Shown piece by piece: positions 44,875-55,186 of a stretch of 55,891 bases of DNA (within the stretch, counting starts at the first letter, position 1; every line of letters begins with the position of its first letter). The DNA is from Hysterium pulicare CBS 123377 (taxonomy: Eukaryota; Ascomycota; Dothideomycetes; Hysteriales; Hysteriaceae), in the NCBI GenBank assembly GCA_000467715.1, contig AJFK01000925.1, positions 1 through 55,891 of the forward strand. Reading direction: 5' to 3'. A program made the position numbers and the translations under genes. Below the pieces are notes generated by a model, which saw only the letters and a program-made list of their open reading frames with translations, ran no database searches and had not been told where the DNA came from.

Positions 44875-46385
44875 ATGGCTTCTACAAACCGAATCACCGA
44901 GCTCTCATCCGCGATCGAAAAGAACACGGTCACAGTCAATGACATTCTTGTGAAGAATAAACTGCCCACTCCTTCACTGAACGTGGACGCGCCCTGGTCT
45001 ATCCCCATAGCTGATGATGCCGAGCGTGTCCAAGCAGCATGCGTGGCCGTAATCGAGAATTGTTTGGAGCTACAAGCACTAATGACTGGCCCAAAGCAAC
45101 TGTTGAAGGCCAACGTAAGTTTCTATGAGCTCTCATGTTGGCCTACTTCCACTGACCAAAAACACAGTGGGCCCCGTGGGTTAGTGTGAAAGCAATCCTG
45201 CGCTTTAAACTTGACAGATCGTTTCCTGTGGGAGATTCTACCACATTTGAAGATATGTCAGAATTCTCGCGCCTCAATGTGAAGATCGTTCGGCGGATTG
45301 TCAGACATGCAATCATCAACCACCACTTTTTCCAAGAGAATACGCCAGGCCGTATCACGCACTCTGCCCTGACAGCCGTCCTCGCGGGTGACGACCTCAC
45401 GCGCAATTCGCTTGTTGTCGAGCTGGATGAGTTTTATCCGGCAGACATGAAGGTATGTAACGCCATTTCAGGAGCGGATAGACTGCGTTGACATAAGCAG
45501 ATGGCCGATGCAATGGAGAAATGGCCCAATTCCGAAGAAAACAACGAAACAGTAGGCACCTTCAATCAATGGTACGCGTAGATGGGCGTTTGCTAATGGC
45601 GATAGGGGTTTTCGCTTGCCAACAACAGCGATAAGAGTGTTTTCGACATTTTCGAGGAGAATCCCAACCGCGCGGAGAGATTTGGCATGTATTTCTCGAA
45701 CCCAGACGAATCGTCCGAGCACCTGCTGGAAAACTACCCGTGGCAAACCAAGAAAACTGTGGTGGATGTTGGAGGAGCGCATGGTAGTGTCGCCATTGCA
45801 ATCGCTAAACGGTTCCCTCACATGAAGTGCTTCGTACAAGATTTGGGCGATACCGTCGCCAAGGGAGCTTCCCGACTGCCACCAGAGCTTCAAGGCAGGG
45901 TCGAATTCATGACACAGTAAGATTTCACACCATCCAAAATAGACTCTTCTCTAACTCTAGATGCTGCAGCGACTTCTTCACAGAGCAGCCTGTCCGCGCA
46001 GACGTATACTACTTCCGCTCCATTTTCCACAACTGGGCGGATAAATACTGCATCAAGATTCTCGAAAACCTTGTGCCCGCGTTAAAACCAGGCGCTCGAA
46101 TTATCATTCATGAACGGATCCTCCCGGGCCTCGACACTCTGTCCACAGTGGACGCTCGAACAGCCATGTAAGTCCAAACCAATCGGTGTGGTTGCTCTGA
46201 AACCTAACGCTGATTGGATCAGCAGTATGGACGTTGGGATGGAACAGCTCTTGAATGCCCAGCAACGTGAAACGAACGAATGGCCTGAGCTCTTTCGCCG
46301 GGCGGATTCAAGGTTTCGCTACTTGGGTGCCCGTCAGCCTGCAGGCGCTATGCGGCGGATCATCGAGGCTGAATGGCACGGATAA
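44875..46385 (+). CDS. SAM-dependent O-methyltransferase, six exons, intact
   Basis: Exons 44875-45114, 45168-45452, 45501-45551, 45606-45916, 45970-46167 and 46226-46385; all introns are GT-AG, 48-58 nt. The product is 414 aa, the usual size for fungal O-methyltransferases (Pfam Methyltransf_2 type). An ATG at 44794 would give 441 aa, but MASTNRITELSSAIEKN fits the usual family start. The N-terminal dimerisation part contains LPTPSLNVDAPWSIP. The SAM-binding motif I is VVDVGGAHGSVAIAIA. The FHNW segment carries the predicted catalytic histidine, followed by the usual LVPALKPGARIIIHERILP. Such enzymes methylate hydroxyls of polyketide or aromatic metabolites in the cytosol; the substrate here is unknown. 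It is co-directional with the UstYa-like gene 328 bp downstream. It is the only fully open gene in this block. If the exon-6 acceptor is taken at 46222, one residue is added. Confidence 0.9.
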
Positions 46386-46712
46386 GGTGGTGATGGACAA
46401 GGACCACGGGGATAAAATCCCTGCTTGGGGTTCTTCGGTATACCATGCACTCGAGTTCGTGCACAAACATAATACAAACAAGTTGTCGTGTGAAAGGAAG
46501 TACCAAAAAATCAGTAGCCTTGTTTGTGGCCCCCCTTGTTCGTATCGTCTTTTGTTGATCTAACACCTCTGACCATTGAGATTGGATGACCTATGCTGTG
46601 CAACTTGCCAGCTTGCTTCTGGTTCTGCCGTCGACTGGATCCCGTCACTTGAACTTCAACGCCAGGTCCAACCTTCTTCCAGCCTCTTTCGAATCTTTGC
46701 TGCTTCAACACT

Positions 46713-47665
46713 ATGCCGCTCGACTACTCATACGGTCCGATCAATTAGCAAGAAAATAATCATGACTCCGGTCCCCGCGCTCCAATTACCACACATCGGG
46801 CTTTGATATTCTTTGTAACCAGCGGTGCTCGTGTCTTTCTATCGTTCCTCGCGGGGTCATTATTATACCCTGTGTCTCTTCCTTTGCAGATTCACTTAGG
46901 CTATGCACATTACTCACATGGCAAAAATGGCCCTTCGAGCTTTTGTACCAGAATGTGAGCATATCTACGTTCGTAATGCTCTCCGATGAAAACCTGACTC
47001 GATCAGCTCACTGCTTTTTCGAAGTCTCCACCGAAACGAAGACATTCGAATTCAACAAGACGTTCACGAATGATCCGAGTCAAGAGGTTGCGGCGGCATG
47101 GGTGTCGTTGATACCAAGTGAGATGTCCATGTCCACGGGGCGCTGGGACGATACAGAGATGGCGAAGCTAACATGTTCCAGAGGGCCAAGGAGCAATCAG
47201 CATCCCCGTTCCTAACGAATTCGACAGCGAGGTATATACCATCGGCATCTTTCACGCATTACATTGCCTCGTATGTCGCTCTCTTCCATCTCTGTGCTTG
47301 CCTGCTTCATAACTCTTTACCACATTCACCCATCGCGGTGCGCACACACTTCTAAGCTCTTCTACAGTACACCCTCCGACCAATTTTTCTTCGCGATTCA
47401 TCACATGGCCCCCACTTCTATCGTCCGTAGCGCGGATCAATTAGCATACATGCTGAAGCATGGCCGCCATTGCATCGAATACATTAGGCAGTCTCTGATG
47501 TGCAACCCAGATCTCAACTTGGAGCCCGTCGAAATGGCGAAGGGAGAGGCGAAGGAGTGGGATGAGCGGCAGTGTGTGGATTTCGAAGAAGTGAGGAGCT
47601 TGGCAGCGGAGAGAAGGCACAGCCTATCCCGAGGACGCGCGCCTTCGAAGCCTTGGCACGTTTAA
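46713..47665 (+). pseudogene. UstYa-like (DUF3328) oxidase gene, interrupted
   Basis: The ATG at 46713 begins MPLDYSYGPIN and meets TAG at 46746 (codon 12). The same frame then encodes a transmembrane-like helix (VFLSFLAGSLLYPVSL), as expected for this type II membrane family. Later exons carry the family core: TETKTFEFNKTFTNDPSQEV-AAAW, an intron 47118-47181, GQGAISIPVPNEF, YTIGIFHALHC (first HxxHC motif), an intron from 47271, then HGRHCIEYIRQSLMC (second HxxHC) and a WDERQCVDFEEV end. An intron at 46955-47006 fits. The last exon is out of frame with the preceding one as I join them, suggesting an indel or an unseen intron. UstYa proteins catalyse oxidation and cyclisation in ustiloxin-type RiPP and related pathways. 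This copy looks non-functional from its own start. Confidence 0.75.
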
Positions 47666-47906
47666 GCCGAGTCTAGGATTACCGTTTGTGAGGCTGGACA
47701 ACCTGCTGCGTCAGACGGATCTACCAGACGGTCGAATACGATTGGGTATACCATGTAAGATGGAAGGCGAGATCTCATCACGACGCTCTTCAGTCGTGCT
47801 GTTCCAATAAACGGAGCACCTCGTCCATCAACCCATTCTCACGCAAATGATCACATCTTTCCTCGGGTGGTGCCGTTCCCCGCCGAAAGAGCCTGCCGGG
47901 TAAGCG
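47666..47906. other. Spacer
   Basis: No ORF with support between the UstYa-like remnant and the next gene; a short minus ORF only. Confidence 0.5.
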
Positions 47907-49093
47907 ATGGAGCGACCACCTTCTCTCCATGAACCAGGACATCCTGAAAGCCCATGATTTGAGATACGCAGCCATGATGGTAGATGCGCAACTACCGTGT
48001 GCGGAAGACCAGCAGTGTGGTGCCAGTCAAAGGATGGGATCTGCCCACGGTGTTACGGGTATAACAGCGACAAGACTCTCTATACCGCCTTCGAAACTCC
48101 ACCGCATGTGGGAATCGTGGGTAATTCTAGCCTGGCGATAATCTCGCTGGGCAACCATGCGCAAAATGTCAAATGGCCAAACTCATGCATGTCATTCGGC
48201 TCCCGGCCCTCGAAAAGCTGGATATGTTAGTGGATTCCGACTGCCTCATAGAAATCGACGCTTTCTCCCCATGAGAAAAAGCTGGTACTTGACCCTATTG
48301 ACGGTGAGCCACAGCCGCCACTCCGCCCGTCCGTGCCTTCAATACCAGTGCCTCCCGAAGCCTCCTCTCAAGCGGCGCAACCGTTTACCTCTTCGTCAAT
48401 GGATGGCCTCCCTGCTCGAGCCGAGTCCACACAACACACCCGGTTCTGGTATAAATACTGGGGCAGTTGGTACGAGGCAAATTGCAGAGTACAGATGTTT
48501 CACGATCACTACGTTTTAGAATTTCCCAAAGGTAACAACGCGCTTGAGCACGACTACATCGTATGAGGAGTTACACGTTTATAACAGGTTTAATAAAGTT
48601 AGAGACGTGCCTGAGATGCATCTCGTACCGCCATCGCAAGAAGCTCAGCAATGACCCCATCTCGCCTTTCCTGCCCAGTTGCCAGTGGGAGCTGACCCTC
48701 CGGCATGGATTGAACCGACTGGCAGCTCTCCAATTCACGCTTCCTCAGCCAGCCCTGGTAATACGAAAAAAGATCCCCTATACAAATATCACTCCCATAC
48801 CTTCCTACATTCGGCGCCAACACAACCTCTACAGACTAGAGCTAAGCCTCGCTGATATCCTAAGAATTGCAGGCTGATTGTTCTCCGTGGACTGGTGATT
48901 GCTGGGACTGGTTAAGGATCCTCTCGAACGGCGGATTGGAAACCCGAAGCTACTCTTAGGACTATTCGCGGAGTCTTTGCGACAGGCAGAGGAAGAGAGC
49001 GGTGGTCAGGGAACCATGCCAACTGAGACGGTAGCTACCGGAAGTGACATTGTCATCGCTCTCACAGATGATGTTCAGTCTTTAGGTTACTAA
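47907..49093 (+). pseudogene. Unrecognised two-exon gene with five in-frame stops
   Basis: From the ATG at 47907 a single frame runs 625 bp with only three stops (TGA 47955, TAG 48228, TAG 48249). It then reaches a donor GTAACA; the intron 48532-48587 (ending ATAACAG) joins in phase 1 to a second frame that runs to TAA 49091 with two stops (TGA 48875 and 48896). About 20 stops would be expected by chance. The N-terminal part has a cysteine array (CATTVCGRPAVWCQ, GICPRCYG) that could bind zinc. The middle reads RFWYKYWGSWYEANCRVQ and DHYVLEFPKG; exon 2 reads IKLETCLRCISYRHRKK, SCQWELTLRHGLNRL and LELSLADILRIAG. It has no match that I can name. It continues the plus-strand series after the UstYa-like gene. 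Confidence 0.5.
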
Positions 49094-49440
49094 ATTAGTG
49101 AGCAGCGAAGGTACTATAAACCTTCCTCGCACAGGATCTTCCGCCCTTAAAAGGGAAGCAACTTCAACTGGATCTCGAATGGTCGACCTCCATCCACTCT
49201 CTACTCTTTTTCATCGATTAAACCCTGCTTCGATTCGAATCCTTCGTTGTTTGGCCACGCTTCATAGTTGTGGTGGTCAGAAAAATGCTTTCTAGGCAAG
49301 GCACGGCCAACGCCGTCTTTCTCGACTTCTGCCGAGCTTAATAATTGAGTAGACACTTTACCCGGCAGAATTACCGCCTTGTTGAAAGCCCAATAAGTAT
49401 TAGAGCACAAGTTGGTTGGCTCTAAGTTTCACCGCGGCAA
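49094..49440. other. Spacer, nothing seen
   Basis: Short antisense ORF pairs only. Confidence 0.5.
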
Positions 49441-50001
49441 TAGCAACTTCAAGGGTTGGGTACGCACCACGACACTATTGCATACTTGCGTCTTGCGGAA
49501 ACTTGGCTTGAGAAATGTTCTCTTCTCAGCACCATCTTAATCATGCCGTGCCATCCCTCCAGAGTTGCTCCAACCTGGATAACCACACACATACCGTCGT
49601 ACCGCCATGATGGCTCTGGAATTCTCGTTGGTGAGCGGCAGGACCACACAGCGCGGAGTTTTCAAGGCCACGTCCGTCCCCTTGTTTCCCGCTAACTACC
49701 TCCACAATCGTTGACTTGCGCCTTGAGGTTCAAGAATGTGGAGCAGCTCCTTTCAGCTGCTCAAGCCGCTTACCAAGACCATGACGGAACTCCTTATGAA
49801 GGCACTGCACAGGATAATCCGGCCTGTAGACATTGTTTTGAGCCATTGAAGGACCTAAAATGGCCAGTCCACTATAATGCGGCACGACCGCTATACATAG
49901 GCGCGGCGTCAGAGTCATCGTATAACGCTAAGCCGACTATGTTCCTATCAAAGCTGTTGTCTCCTGCAGAAACTTTCATGCTTGGTGTGGGCGTTCCGTA
50001 G
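49441..50001 (+). pseudogene. Decayed ORF of unknown family
   Basis: One frame is open from 49456 to a TAA at 49693 (TIAYLRLAETWLEKCSLLS) and, after it, to 50001 (LRFKNVEQLLSAAQAAYQDH, CRHCFEPLKDLKWPVHY), with one stop in about 180 codons. A TAG precedes it near 49441. It lies just upstream of the helicase fragment on the same strand and could be its 5' remains, but I see no helicase motif in it. Confidence 0.33.
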
Positions 50002-50302
50002 AGCCATCACATGGTTAATTCAGCACCGGAAGGCCGATAGTATTGACGGATTTTCTCAACGGATTTCCTCAATATGACTTCTTGTAGGCTATCTTATAGC
50101 ACTTATCAAGCTGGCTCGATATGCTATGGTGTATGAATCTCTTAAGTAGCATTGCAACCAAGTTCTGGAAGATGAAATAAAGCTCAAACGAATCACGTCG
50201 GCATTCCGATGAAATCAGCAATGAGCGCCGTACAACGTAGAAACCGTCCAAGAGACGCTACAATTTGCAGGGCCCCGGATACATCGTACGAGAATACCTT
50301 AG

Positions 50303-50893
50303 ATTGATGAAACATGGACGGCTTCATATAATGATTCTCCACCACGAAAAATAAGAGGATTTCAAGACCTCCCTCAGCCCCGTGGGAGACGATTCAAGAT
50401 CAGCCTAGCAATAGCTCTCCCCACTGGAGTCCATTCTAAGAGGATGTCAACCCTGGGTTCATGTTTAGGAAAGATGAGATATCGGGCGAGGTTTGCTACT
50501 ATACTCCCGGGAAAGATAGCGGTGTTTATACAGAGCAAGGACATGGTCAAGAAACTCGGGTGCCCCTCCTTCCACAGTGAAAGACCAAAGCTTGCTCTAG
50601 ATGCATTTCGACAGAGCATTATCAGCATCCTGTTGGCGACAAGGTATTTTTCCCACGGAGTCCACATCCCCGCCATTCGTCTAGTGCTGCACTTTGGCAA
50701 ACCCGATATGATCAAGAATCCGGGCGTGCCGGAACGAATAACAAACCAAGCAGGGCGATCACCCATTGATGGTGGGCTGTCGCCAGAAAGTGTTGGACAA
50801 GCTCTGGACAATGACGATTCCTGGAAGAGGACGAGCAGGCATGTGATGCATATCAAGAAGGCGTCTATGCACCAGCAAATAGTCGAGCCATGA
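50303..50893 (+). pseudogene. RecQ-type DNA helicase, C-terminal core fragment
   Basis: The open frame runs for 197 codons after a TAG at 50300; upstream the same frame has several stops. Residues align by eye with the second RecA-like domain of RecQ-family helicases: PGKIAVFIQSKDMVKKLGCP, FHSERP, LDAFRQSIISILLATRYFSH then GVHIPAIRLVLHFGKPD (motif V region), then a stretch ending NQAGRSPIDGG where the family has Q-x-x-GRAGRDG (motif VI). The second arginine of motif VI is missing, and there is no N-terminal ATPase domain in frame here. RecQ-like helicase copies of this kind are often repeated and partly decayed in filamentous fungi, some near telomeres. The antisense 184-codon ORF (50374-50928) is a shadow. 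Confidence 0.6.
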
Positions 50894-52015
50894 CATACCG
50901 GACACGCAGTCGAAAGGTGGTCCCCCATCGTAGATTAGAACCATCATCATTATACCGAAGATAATGATTATCACTAGAATCTCGCCAAAGAAAACGAGTT
51001 TGATTAGCACAGCAACAGCGTCTCCGCTACGACCCTGAGATCCGAAAAGAACCTTTCCGTTATCCGCGCGCATCCACTACTCTTTTCCGTCTCCGGGATC
51101 GATTCTCCAACTCAGGTTCTCGCCGGTACTATTATATCGATCTGCCAGCATGTATCATCGATACCCTTTAGCCGATAACCTTTCAGTTGATACCGATATT
51201 CTTTACGAGTAGACTGATAGAAGGATTCGGTCTACTTCTCTTCCATTCTTAATGTTCATCCTGGCGGGTAGACTAAATGAGTCCACAAGAATGTGGTGCA
51301 ACTGGCTTTCGCCTCCCCGATTGCAGAGTAGAAATTCATGGGCTTTTGGAACGATGCCGCCAGATTCAACCTATTCCTGACCTGGACCTGAGTATATGTG
51401 CGAGGAGGCCGAGCTCGGAGTCGTCGCTGTCATAATGAGTCTCCGGGTCTTCCAGATTCCAATGGATCCTCCCGAATTGAGGCAAAGTAGTGAAAACGAA
51501 AAGGCAAACTCCGGTTTAGGACTGCCTACGGGCCATCATGTCCCATGTCGCACTACGGTCATGGCACATTGGCCAATGGCGGCAACAAATGGAGGGTATA
51601 TCTCGGGGTTTCATTTAGTTGTCCAAGAACATATGCGTACTACTATCGGAGACCAGCTCTGGCATCACAAAGAGCATCAAATTAAGTGACTTGTCAGGAA
51701 GTATCCAATGATAATAAAGGGCAACAGCTAAGCACCACGGTAAGAGTCCGTCTTCTTCTTGCGAATCCATGTCAGAGGAAGTGTGGCACCAATCTTGCTT
51801 CAGTCAGGATCCAGAGGCCTTCCAGTAACACGCTGAATACTCTTTCCGTTCCTCAGCGGTTGTGTGGAGACAATGTTATGGTCGCAGTGCAGAATCGCTC
51901 TCCCTTCTGGTCGGAAATATCGTAGAGGGTATCAGCATGAAGTCGAAGGACCTAGTGGAGCAAGCGGTCCCCTAGCTTAGAGCTATCACGTTCCTCCGAT
52001 GCAAGGTCTGCATAT
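50894..52015. other. No gene supported
   Basis: It has an ATTATCA/ATAATG-rich stretch at 50940-50980. The ORFs 51396-51689 and 51686-51925 have no context. Nothing else seen. Confidence 0.4.
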
Positions 52016-52600
52016 ATCCGATGACGAAGAGCTACGTATGCATCAACATGTGTTCGGTAGTAACTGGCAGAGCAAATTCGGTTTCTCGGAAGACGTTGTT
52101 GCACCATTGCAGCGTGTCGTCGGGTAGGTAGAAATGGTTTTCCTTATCAGGATTAGCAAGAAACGGTGAGATCAGAGAGATCAAAGACTTTCCAGCGCCG
52201 TTCGTCAAAGAACATGGAAGCTTTAGTGTCGGCCGCCCGTCTCTTCTGTGGTCTGAAAATGTGACTATTGGTTTGCCATGCACCAAGTTCGGCATAGCAA
52301 GGCAGGCACAAGCTCACAAGCCCACGAGCGAACACAACGACTGCATCGGAATTCTCTCTCGCAAATCTTCACCTCGTGTCGTAGTTCCTCCCCTCCCGGA
52401 AGCCTGCCTGTTCTCAGGCGAGTTCTGAATGCGCATTGGCTACCGTCTCTGTCTCCTTGTCATGTGGCTGTACACCCTACGAAGAGCATTGACGCCACAC
52501 TGAGACGAAGGCGCGAGCGCGAGTCTCTACCAAGGAACGGTCTGAATATGAGACTCTCCATACTCTTACTCGACGTTTGACGGCGCTCTCTTCGCCATCT
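52016..52600 (+). pseudogene. Coding debris, possibly helicase-related
   Basis: The plus frame at 52018-52128 reads SDDEELRMHQHVFGSNW, then GFSEDVVAPLQRVVG and TAG, a layout seen before the first helicase motif in some RecQ-like proteins, but no ATPase motif follows in any frame. A later block (52500-52620) reads TKARARVSTKERSEYETLHT. On the minus strand an NGAGKSLI phrase (about 52195-52175) looks like a P-loop fragment but lacks the first glycine and context. Confidence 0.22.
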
Positions 52601-52899
52601 ACTTCATTTTCACGGAGCCATTCCATCACAGTATCAAGATTGTAGTTGCGGTCGGCAGGAAGGTAGGAGATAGGTAGGTAATAGGGCCCGGAGGGAGGAC
52701 AGGCTTCGAATCGGGCCAGCTCTACTCTGTAAAGGTTAGTTTAGAGTTTCTATAGAACTTCTCGGCTTCATCCTACCATTTTGCGACGTCGATATTATGG
52801 CTGAGATGCGGTAGGTTTTCTCGCCTTATCGTACATACGAAAGGGCGCTAATCCCCAAGATAACGATTAGGCGAGCTTACACAGCTGCAACCGATACCT
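52601..52899. other. Spacer, nothing seen
   Basis: Contains a short GGTAGG direct repeat near 52660-52680. No ORF. Confidence 0.5.
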
Positions 52900-52929
52900 C
52901 TGCGTAACATTCAGCAAGAGATCAAGCGG

Positions 52930-53250
52930 AGAGACGCAGAAGAGGTGCGTGTGCATTGATAACGCTAAATCGTCACACCAAATGGCTGAAGACTTCTTGA
53001 ACTACTTCCACGCAGCTAGTACTGTGCCATCTCATCGAGACGTCCACTCAAGAAGCTACGAAAAGCCTTCCTTCTGCCCGCTCCTCCGCTTCCAAGTCTT
53101 TTTTCCGGATCAGCAACCAGTGGAACAAGTTCGTCGCAGTTTCCGTCTCATTAAATTTAGTTTCATCGAGCTCAGGCTTCGCAGCGAGATGAAATTTGCG
53201 ATGTTCAGGAGACAGAAGATTGGTAGTTCCGAATGTCACACTCCGCGGTG
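52930..53250 (-). pseudogene. Minus-strand ORF remnant, unknown family
   Basis: The minus frame from about 53250 reads NLLSPEHRKFHLAAKPELDE, then FHWLLIRKKDLEAEERAEG, TAG at 53050-53048, and in the adjacent frame VSMRWHSTSCVEVVQEVFS with TGA stops. It is partly protein-like but short. The overlapping plus ORF (52949-53254) is ranked lower. Confidence 0.28.
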
Positions 53251-53350
53251 GTGAGGGCGAAAATACTAGCTGAGGGTGTAAGGGAAGAGGGAATAGAACA
53301 TGAATGAAGGCTAATCAGACTTCATTTAACGTGTGTTACATGTAGAATCC

Positions 53351-54361
53351 ATGATGAGAACTTGGACAATCCGAGCACCACCCCTCGAATGCATCCCGAA
53401 GTACGGAATCTTCACCTTATTGGTTCTGCATCCAAATCTTCTCTTCATTCTCTCCTCTGCGCTTCTTGCTCTTCTAGTTGTAGTCTTCATCTACCACAAT
53501 AATCCGCTAGTTATCCAATTCTATAACAGGCAAAATTTTCCTCCAGCCGGCCAGAAAATTCCATAGTCAGCCTCTCTTGAGACCCGAATGTCAAAGCGCC
53601 GCAAATGTCTTGGTTCCTCTCTAATCTTTACGACCAGTACAGCATTATACTCATCTTCTACTATCAAATTGGCTGCGCTAAGTCTATCTATCTTAAAGAA
53701 AAGATGGGTAATGAGAAGTTTTGGGGCATGAAGCTCCATTGGGCTCAGCTGCACACTCTGATCGTTGCGTGAGAAGGAATTCTACCTTCTCAGTCAAGGT
53801 TAGGATGGTATGTTGGTAGGAATCTATGCAGCGAAGCAGCCTGCCGGCCTAAACAAGGCGATCCTACCGAGTGGGCCTGCATGTAGCGCTCTACCTCAAG
53901 TCTGCGAATCTGTTGGTGTCAAAGCTTCCCGAGCACGTCAGAAAAGCGTTGGAGGACTGCGAGAGGCGGGAGAATTAGGAGATTCCAAAAAGACGATGAT
54001 GGAGTTCCTCAAACGTCATGTTTACCGTTTGGATCCGTTGCTTGAGGGTATCCACAAGGCATTCAAACATTTTAGGACGATACTACGAGTTATCTTGCAG
54101 TTTAAGGTCCATTCATCTCTGGTTGGTGGATCACTTCTCCTCTGTATCTTTCGCAGACTCACGCATCTCCTAGCCAAGATCCCTCGAAATTCCAGATCGC
54201 CGGATGGGGCCTCGGCCGAAACCCACAACATCACATTTTACCAGTCCTTCTCATCAACGCAGAATATAGTGAGGGGAAGTATCTCTTCACCAAGCCTTGG
54301 TTTAGGGCGTACCCCAAATGTTGGGGGGATTACTCTGGAAAACGCGATCCACCCTAGCTAG
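53351..54361 (+). pseudogene. Long interrupted ORF with N-terminal transmembrane segment
   Basis: One frame from the ATG at 53351 runs to TAG 54359 with four internal stops (TAG 53564, TGA 53729, TGA 53759, TAG 53801); about 17 would be expected by chance. The N-terminus holds a hydrophobic stretch (LLFILSSALLALLVVVFIY). The 3' part is open for 183 codons (MMEFLKRHVYRLDPLLEGI, KAFKHFRTILRVILQFKV, SLLLCIFRRLTHLLAKIP). A second frame at 53870-53960 (VALYLKSANLLVSKLPEHV) also reads well, so indels are likely. No family recognised; the helical 3' part recalls the helical N-terminal regions of large fungal NTPases, but that is only an impression. Confidence 0.35.
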
Positions 54362-54534
54362 TATGGGCATAGAAAGAGGTACATGGAGATCTGTGGAACC
54401 TTCTCGGGATACTGAAAAAGGCAAGCTGGAAACAGCGAGTGACCGAGAGACGAAACAGAATCTCTAACAATTAATCAAGGCAAACAAGGGCCTCGTTCCT
54501 TTATTGAATGCTTAATTCTGAGCTCTCAATCCTA

Positions 54535-54846
54535 TCAATCAAGCAATTGATTGCTTGACGCCTTGATTTTTAGCAAATCTGGATGGGGGAATGACACAGC
54601 TGCTCGCAATGGCAGGAGCCCTAGCATAGTCCTAATCTGAACGATTCTATCAGTCTCTGTGCGCATCTGATTAGCAAGACTGTTCCGGTCGACAATTTCA
54701 AATTCCTCGGCTTTCACATTAGTGTTGCTAGTCTCTCCCTCAGTGCCGTTCGTTCTGGTACTCTCCTCAGATTCCACTGCATATCCAGCGGTGTTCAGCT
54801 GAGTTGCTAAGATTGCGCCACGCCTAAGCTCGTTTGGTAATGACAT
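54535..54846 (-). CDS. Small hypothetical protein
   Basis: Minus-strand ORF with ATG at 54846-54844: MSLPNELRRGAILATQLN, an acidic threonine-rich middle (SEESTRTNGTEGETSNTN), a helical part (RNSLANQMRTETDRIVQIR) and an end KASSNQLLD; 103 aa. It is open with no internal stop, and the frame extends twelve further codons upstream without an ATG. No domain recognised. It could be a last exon, since a CAG lies upstream on that strand. Confidence 0.4.
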   Translation of the reverse strand: MSLPNELRRGAILATQLNTAGYAVESEESTRTNGTEGETSNTNVKAEEFEIVDRNSLANQMRTETDRIVQIRTMLGLLPLRAAVSFPHPDLLKIKASSNQLLD

Positions 54847-55186
54847 GGCGAAGGCGACTAGAAGAGCGTCCACAACTGTCAAGCGCGATGTTTGTCAAGA
54901 ATAAAGAGGAGGAGTGACACAAGCCTCATAGTATTGGGTCAGGGTGTTGAAAAGCGGCAGTCCGTGCATAAAGAACCGGGTTTGTGTCTTATGCTGCCTG
55001 GATCTGGATGTTTCGGAGTGGTTCTAGTAGTTTGCTTGTCTTTGCTTTTCACGGTCAGTTTCTACCTTATTGACTCCATATAATTACCCTCTCCACTGCA
55101 AGAAAGACTCACCACGCCGATCCAGGAACACCATCCACTTCGGTTCAATACCCTCAAGTTTTTATTGAGCACTTCTTGGACCAGCT
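54847..55186 (+). promoter_or_regulatory. Upstream region of the repeat-protein gene
   Basis: It includes a short ORF without ATG (54892-55083) whose end is hydrophobic (CFGVVLVVCLSLLFTVSFYL). This may be chance or an upstream exon. 55080-55180 is a C-rich leader before the ATG at 55187. Confidence 0.35.

Noticed and set aside
50374-50928. 184-codon minus ORF
   Set aside because: It lies antisense to the recognisable RecQ-like helicase segment. Hydrophobic composition only, no domain.
52153-52295. NGAGKSL phrase as a Walker A motif on the minus strand
   Set aside because: The first glycine is missing, and no Walker B or other ATPase motif is near; likely chance.
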